Source: Glutamicibacter arilaitensis Re117 (GTDB lineage: Bacteria > Actinomycetota > Actinomycetes > Actinomycetales > Micrococcaceae). Taken from it: a stretch of 64,000 nucleotides of DNA. Shown here one piece after another: positions 60,105-64,000 of this stretch. A program made the position numbers and the translations under genes. Every line of letters starts with the position of its first letter. The first letter of the stretch is position 1. The notes under the pieces are model-generated. The model was given only the letters and a program-made list of their open reading frames with translations, ran no database searches and was not told the DNA's origin. Where the stretch lies: NCBI RefSeq assembly GCF_000197735.1, contig NC_014550.1:2976001-3040000 (forward strand). The letters run 5' to 3'.

Positions 60105-60920
60105 CTAGAGCTGTTCGCGTCCGTCGAGATAAGCGCCCAGCACCTGCAGCACGCCGTGCTCGAGGTTAGATGGGGCAGTGAAGTTCGCGGCTTCAGCAAC
60201 CACCGGATGCGCATTGGCCATCGCAAATGAGTAGGTTGCGGCCTTGATCATTTCCAGATCATTGGGGTAATCGCCGAAGACTGCCGTTTCATCGGCAGTG
60301 ATGCCCAGCTTCTCCTGCAAAGCATTCAAAGCCAAGCCCTTGTGCACACCATGGTTCATGGCATCGACCCAGTGGCTGCCGGAAATGACCACTTGCAATG
60401 GCACATCCAACGCTGCTGCCATCTCCTTGACCGCACCAGTTCCCACGTTGATGGCCATTTTGATGATCTCGTCCTCAACTTGGGACAGGTCCTCAACTAC
60501 CTGCACGGCACGGTAGTACGGAGCAACTGCTGCGGTGAAGGCTTCATCGCTGCGCTCCACATATGCGGTGCGTCGTCCGCACAGCACCAGCCCTGCATCA
60601 AGCGAGGATTGCCCTTGCACCGCTTGGATGACCGAGGCTACCGCTGCCGGATCAATGATGTTCGAGTAGATCTCTTTTTCGCCGTTCATCACCACGGTGC
60701 CGTTTTCGGCAATGATGGCAATGTCTCCCAACTGCGCGAACTGCTCGCGCAGGGTAGCGAATTGGCGTCCCGATGCCGGCACGAACTTGATCCCGCGAGC
60801 CTGGAGCTGGTCGATCAGAGCCCATGCTGCTTCTGGGATCTTGCCCTGGCCGTCCAGGAAGGTACCGTCCATATCTACGGCGACGAGCTTGATCTGGGCG
60901 TTCGGGTCAATCGTGTGCAT
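60105..60920 (-). CDS. HAD superfamily Cof-type phosphatase
   Basis: The 271-residue protein has HAD motif I 'LVAVDMDGTFLD' (nucleophile Asp16, Asp18), motif II 'VPASGR', motif III Lys around 'KGLALNAL' and motif IV 'VFGDYPNDLEM'. The cap is of the Cof/YbiV sugar-phosphatase type. The substrate is likely a sugar phosphate or flavin-type phosphate. ATG 60920 lies 7 nt after the ppgK stop, so the two are one operon. The longer frame to 61010 would overlap ppgK and was rejected. Confidence 0.9.
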   Translation of the reverse strand: MHTIDPNAQIKLVAVDMDGTFLDGQGKIPEAAWALIDQLQARGIKFVPASGRQFATLREQFAQLGDIAIIAENGTVVMNGEKEIYSNIIDPAAVASVIQAVQGQSSLDAGLVLCGRRTAYVERSDEAFTAAVAPYYRAVQVVEDLSQVEDEIIKMAINVGTGAVKEMAAALDVPLQVVISGSHWVDAMNHGVHKGLALNALQEKLGITADETAVFGDYPNDLEMIKAATYSFAMANAHPVVAEAANFTAPSNLEHGVLQVLGAYLDGREQL

Positions 60921-60927
60921 GTGGTTC

Positions 60928-61737
60928 CTAATTGCCAGGATGCAGGGCGCGCTGTGCGGCACCCAGGACTCCGGCGGCGTTGTTGAATTTGGCAGGAACG
61001 ATCTTGGCACGCAGGTCCAGCTGTGGCAGGAACTTTTCGTGGTCTTCGGAGATCGCCCCGCCGATGATGATCAAATCCGGGCTGCAGAGGAATTCCACAT
61101 GGGACAGGTAGCGCTGCAACCGGGCGATGTATTGCTCCCAGGTCAGGTTCTCTTCGCGCATGACGCGGGCGGCTGCTTTGCTTTCTGCGTTGAAGCCGTC
61201 GATCTCCAGGTGGCCGAATTCAACATTCGGGAAGAGCACGCCATCGCGGAAGAACGCCGACCCGATGCCGGTGCCCAGGGTCAGCAGCATGGTGCTGCCT
61301 TTGATCGGCTGTCCGTTCACGGCGCCGGCCCCTGCATAGACTTCTGCTACGCCAGCCGCGTCAGCATCATTGAGCACAGAGACTTCGCGGCCCAGCAGCG
61401 CGCTGAATTTGGCGGTGGCATCCAACCCGACCCAGGCCTTGTCGATATTTGCTGCCGAGTGCACCACGCCGTCAATGACAATACCCGGCACGGTGATGCC
61501 CACAGGAATATCTGCCAGTTCATCACCGGTAAGCTGCTGCAGCTGGGAAATGATCCGGGCCATTACCTGCGCAACATCATCTGGATGTGCGCCTTCTGGG
61601 GTGGTGGCCTGGCTGAAGGTCTCTTCGACAAGCTTTCCGTCGGTGCCGATCAAACCGTATTTAATCGACGATCCACCTAGATCAAGGCCGATGGCAGCGA
61701 ACTGCGATGTGGATGCCGATGCGTCGGATGATGCCAT
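60928..61737 (-). CDS. ppgK: Polyphosphate glucokinase (ROK family)
   Basis: The 269-residue protein is of the PpgK type: 'IGLDLGGSSIKYGLI' (phosphate loop), 'VGITVPGIVIDGVVHSAANI', 'VLNDADAAGVAE' (catalytic Asp), 'LLTLGTGIGSAFFRDGVLFP' and 'PDLIIIGGAISE'. It phosphorylates glucose using polyphosphate and often also ATP, giving glucose-6-phosphate. The length fits PpgK (~260). It is followed by a phosphatase gene and preceded by a ROK regulator, so control by sugar is probable. Confidence 0.9.
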   Translation of the reverse strand: MASSDASASTSQFAAIGLDLGGSSIKYGLIGTDGKLVEETFSQATTPEGAHPDDVAQVMARIISQLQQLTGDELADIPVGITVPGIVIDGVVHSAANIDKAWVGLDATAKFSALLGREVSVLNDADAAGVAEVYAGAGAVNGQPIKGSTMLLTLGTGIGSAFFRDGVLFPNVEFGHLEIDGFNAESKAAARVMREENLTWEQYIARLQRYLSHVEFLCSPDLIIIGGAISEDHEKFLPQLDLRAKIVPAKFNNAAGVLGAAQRALHPGN

Positions 61738-61769
61738 CAGAGTTCTCCCGGTGATAACAAATAAAAATT

Positions 61770-61784
61770 TTAAGGACTCTTTAC
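61770..61784 (-). promoter_or_regulatory. Candidate ROK operator upstream of ppgK
   Basis: In the AT-rich gap between the ROK regulator gene and ppgK lies an imperfect inverted repeat TTAAGGA-C-TCTTTAC (5 of 7 pairs). It is placed well for a repressor site, but there is no close consensus match. Confidence 0.3.
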
Positions 61785-61808
61785 AATATATAACTCAGGT
61801 CACTTTGG

Positions 61809-62873
61809 TCAACGTACCCGGTAGTTTTCCCACAAGTGATCCAACGCCAATTCTCGGGCACCGGCCAACGCTCCGCGCGCCGCGGCGTCGGTACCCAGCG
61901 TGGAAAGCTGGATCTGCACGGGCTCCAAGAGTTTCTGGTTCAGTTCACGCTCGAAGTCAAGGCACATTTCAGGGGTCAGACCCGGGCCGATGGCCACCAC
62001 GCGTTCGGGATCCACAAACCCAATGAGGTTCGAGAGCACCTGGCTTAGCGGGGCGAAAAAGGCTGGCCAGTTGCGCTTGTCGGCCAGCTTCTCCCAGAGC
62101 ACGCGGGTCTGGAACATGCCTGCCGCACCCAGCGCCTCACGCAGGTTCGAATCGCCTATCAGCTGGGTTTCCAATTCGCCGGCGGTGCCGTGCTTGCCCC
62201 TGTGCAGCTGTCCGTCGATCACCAGTCCGGCACCGAGGCCCGAACCGATGTAGAGCATCATCAGCGACTGGTTGCTCTGGCCGGCTTCGGCCACCGCCAT
62301 CCAGTTCACGTCATTGTCCAGCAGTACTTCAATCCCGTCAGGGAAGGCCCCCGCGAGGTTCGCGCCGGAGGAAGGGAAAATCGGGGTGGGGCGTACGCGC
62401 GGATTCCCCTCGCGAAGCACCGGGGCCGACTGGCTGACCGCACCGGCCAGCAGAGGGGATTTGAGTTCGCCGGCTACGCGGGCAACTTCGCGCGCTGCCA
62501 TCTGCTCCACTTCGGTTGCACTGGTGTGCGCAGTGAGCGGGTACAGGCGGTCCACCAAGGTCTTGCCGCTCAAATCGGTGGCGCGCATCTGCAGGTATTC
62601 GGCCTGCAAGCACAGTGCAAGCAGGTGGCCGAAGCTGCTGTCCAACGCATAGTGCTCGGGCACGCGTCCGCGCTTGGGCTCGTTAGCCCGTTCAATGGAT
62701 ACGGCCAGCCCGTTCTCCTGAAGGCGGGAAATGGCCTGCGATGCGGTGGGCTTGGAAATGCCCAGCTCCGCTGCAATCTGAGTACGCGTCGCTGGAGCTT
62801 GGCACAGGTAGTCGAATACCCGGATGTCGGTCAGGGTAGCCAGGGCACGAGGCCCCGCAGTGGAATCAGTCAC
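61809..62873 (-). CDS. ROK family transcriptional regulator
   Basis: The 354-residue protein has an N-terminal winged HTH (residues ~12-70, 'TQIAAELGISKPTASQAISR') and a ROK sugar-binding domain ('VLLDNDVNWMAVAEAGQ', 'LYIGSGLGAGLVIDGQLHRG'). The ROK zinc-ligand segment is altered: 'GTAGELETQLIG' stands where kinases have GHxxCxCGxxGC, so it should sense but not phosphorylate sugar. It lies upstream of ppgK by 71 nt, in the same direction, and 32 nt behind the dehydrogenase gene. Confidence 0.88.
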   Translation of the reverse strand: MTDSTAGPRALATLTDIRVFDYLCQAPATRTQIAAELGISKPTASQAISRLQENGLAVSIERANEPKRGRVPEHYALDSSFGHLLALCLQAEYLQMRATDLSGKTLVDRLYPLTAHTSATEVEQMAAREVARVAGELKSPLLAGAVSQSAPVLREGNPRVRPTPIFPSSGANLAGAFPDGIEVLLDNDVNWMAVAEAGQSNQSLMMLYIGSGLGAGLVIDGQLHRGKHGTAGELETQLIGDSNLREALGAAGMFQTRVLWEKLADKRNWPAFFAPLSQVLSNLIGFVDPERVVAIGPGLTPEMCLDFERELNQKLLEPVQIQLSTLGTDAAARGALAGARELALDHLWENYRVR

Positions 62874-62905
62874 TGCTCAACTCTACTGTCTTTCCGCCCT
62901 TTTCT

Positions 62906-64000
62906 TCAGGCCAAAAGCACCTGGCGCACCGAACGGCCTTCCGCCAACTCATCCAGCGCCTGATTGATTTCAGCCAGCGCTCTGGTCTTCACGAGCTTTT
63001 CCAGTGGAAGCTTGCCTTCACACCAAAGCTGCTCATAGCAGGGAATGTCCCGCGCCGGCAAGGCCGAACCCATATAGCTGCCGATCACCGTACGCGCCCC
63101 CGCGGTCAGCGCCAATGGCTCGATGCTGCTCATCGCCCCGGGAGCTGGCAACCCCACGGTCACCACGGTGGACCCCACGGCACTGACCTGCATTGCGGTT
63201 TCGAAGGCCCGCGGGTGACCGGCTGCTTCGATGACAATCTGCGCGGTGCGTCCTTCTGCTTGCTGCGGGGTGCAGGCATCATCGGCGCCAAGTTCCCTGG
63301 CGATGGCCAGTTTTTCTTCATTGGCGTCGATTGCCAAGATCTTCCCGGTGGTTCGCTGTCCCGCAGCTACCAGCAAGGCGGCCATGCCCACTCCACCAAG
63401 GCCAACGATGGCAATGTCCTGGTCACCGGTTGCCTTCGCGGCGTTGCGCAACGCTCCTCCTCCGGTCAGCACGGCACAGCCCAGCACGGCCGCTACCGGA
63501 GCAGGAACGTCTGCTCCTACCGGGATGAGGCTGCGCGCATCCATCACCGCATGGCTGGCAAAGGCGGAAACACCGAGGTGGTGGTGCACCGGGGTTCCGT
63601 CCAGAAACAGCCGGCGAGCGCCACCTAGCAGTGTGCCCTCGGCATTGGACTGGCTTCCGGCGCTGCACGGCAGCTTGCCGCCGGTGGCGCAGGCATCGCA
63701 TTTTTCGCAGCGCGGCAGGAAGACGGAGATCACCTGCTGGCCGATTGCCAGATCCACGCCCCGGCCCACCTGTTCAACGATCCCGGCTGATTCGTGGCCC
63801 AGAACCATCGGCAGGGGCCGCGGACGGTTCCCGTCGATGACCGACAGGTCAGAATGGCACAGGCCAGCGGCGGTGATGCGAACCAGCACTTCGCCAGGCC
63901 CGGGTTCCTCCAGCTGCAGCTGGCGGATCACCAGCGGCTGGTGCTCGGCGTAGGGTTTCTGGTTCTGTGCGTGCTCAAGCACTGCGGCTTGGATCTGGCG
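62906..64000 (-). CDS. Zinc-dependent alcohol dehydrogenase, MDR family (5' end outside window)
   Basis: The frame is open to the last base of the window ('RQIQAAVLEHAQ' begins the family N-terminus), so the real start lies just beyond 64000 and GTG 63982 is not the start. Catalytic zinc ligands are Cys in 'GLCHSDLSV', His/Glu in 'LGHESAGIVEQVG', and a later Cys in 'AVLGCAV'. The structural zinc lobe is 'CEKCDACATGGKLPC', and the NAD loop 'IVGLGGVGMAALL'. This is the class III / AdhE2-like MDR alcohol dehydrogenase group. It may be cotranscribed with the ROK regulator. Confidence 0.9.
   Translation of the reverse strand, partial: RQIQAAVLEHAQNQKPYAEHQPLVIRQLQLEEPGPGEVLVRITAAGLCHSDLSVIDGNRPRPLPMVLGHESAGIVEQVGRGVDLAIGQQVISVFLPRCEKCDACATGGKLPCSAGSQSNAEGTLLGGARRLFLDGTPVHHHLGVSAFASHAVMDARSLIPVGADVPAPVAAVLGCAVLTGGGALRNAAKATGDQDIAIVGLGGVGMAALLVAAGQRTTGKILAIDANEEKLAIARELGADDACTPQQAEGRTAQIVIEAAGHPRAFETAMQVSAVGSTVVTVGLPAPGAMSSIEPLALTAGARTVIGSYMGSALPARDIPCYEQLWCEGKLPLEKLVKTRALAEINQALDELAEGRSVRQVLLA

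Noticed and set aside
59847..60230. Plus-strand frame of 127 codons after the M20 gene
   Set aside because: It starts inside the terminator hairpin and runs antisense into the HAD phosphatase.

Overview
The window looks like chromosome of a moderately high-GC actinobacterium of the Micrococcaceae (Arthrobacter/Glutamicibacter type). The reasons are frequent GTG/TTG starts, a choice-of-anchor G surface protein ending in an LAxTG sortase signal, a polyphosphate glucokinase, a DUF5058 transporter and a PutA without a DNA-binding domain. The genus is inferred by recognition only. No rRNA, tRNA, CRISPR array, prophage or replication origin was seen.

Layout. 1-7040: end of an aldehyde dehydrogenase gene, an SdpA/SdpB-like membrane pair (DUF5819 + HTTM), and a 1590-residue wall-anchored protein carrying two minisatellite arrays with a 12-bp unit. 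7041-12041: an orphan NarL-type regulator with Glu at the phospho-acceptor site, an SH3b protein, a ferritin and Tex. 12108-19667: a lipoprotein, an S4 RNA-binding protein, an S9 peptidase, DUF1697, a TRIC-like channel, a CynX-type MFS gene with its TetR regulator, and a divergent DHA2 exporter sharing a palindromic operator. 19668-26207: cold-shock protein, luciferase-like monooxygenase, MFS, Lrp and LysR regulators, and a probable 3-hydroxyisobutyryl-CoA hydrolase. 26204-32986: an FMN-type glutamate synthase-like gene split by an ISL3-family element, then CydC/CydD-like ABC exporters. 33105-40326: thioesterases, trpF, and a two-component system in series with an ABC-2 exporter. 40403-46760: proline catabolism (putA, LysR regulator, putP). 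46933-54248: a SRPBCC-SDR fusion, an ATP-grasp ligase translationally coupled to a NylB-like serine hydrolase, and an Orn/Lys/Arg decarboxylase. 54473-59820: an AsnC-type regulator gene split by a second copy of the same IS, next to a DUF5058 / membrane protein / M20 amidohydrolase operon. 59903-64000: a 29-residue membrane peptide, a HAD phosphatase, ppgK, a ROK regulator and a zinc alcohol dehydrogenase cut by the window end.

The clearest discoveries are the two IS insertions. Each element is 1449 bp, each has a different exact 8-bp target duplication, and removing element plus one duplication restores the host reading frame. One insertion breaks a metabolic gene and the other breaks the divergent regulator of an uncharacterised transport-hydrolysis operon. 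The most interesting less-described systems are the ATP-grasp/NylB-like pair, the DUF5058 operon, and the SdpAB-like pair beside a repeat-stalk surface protein.
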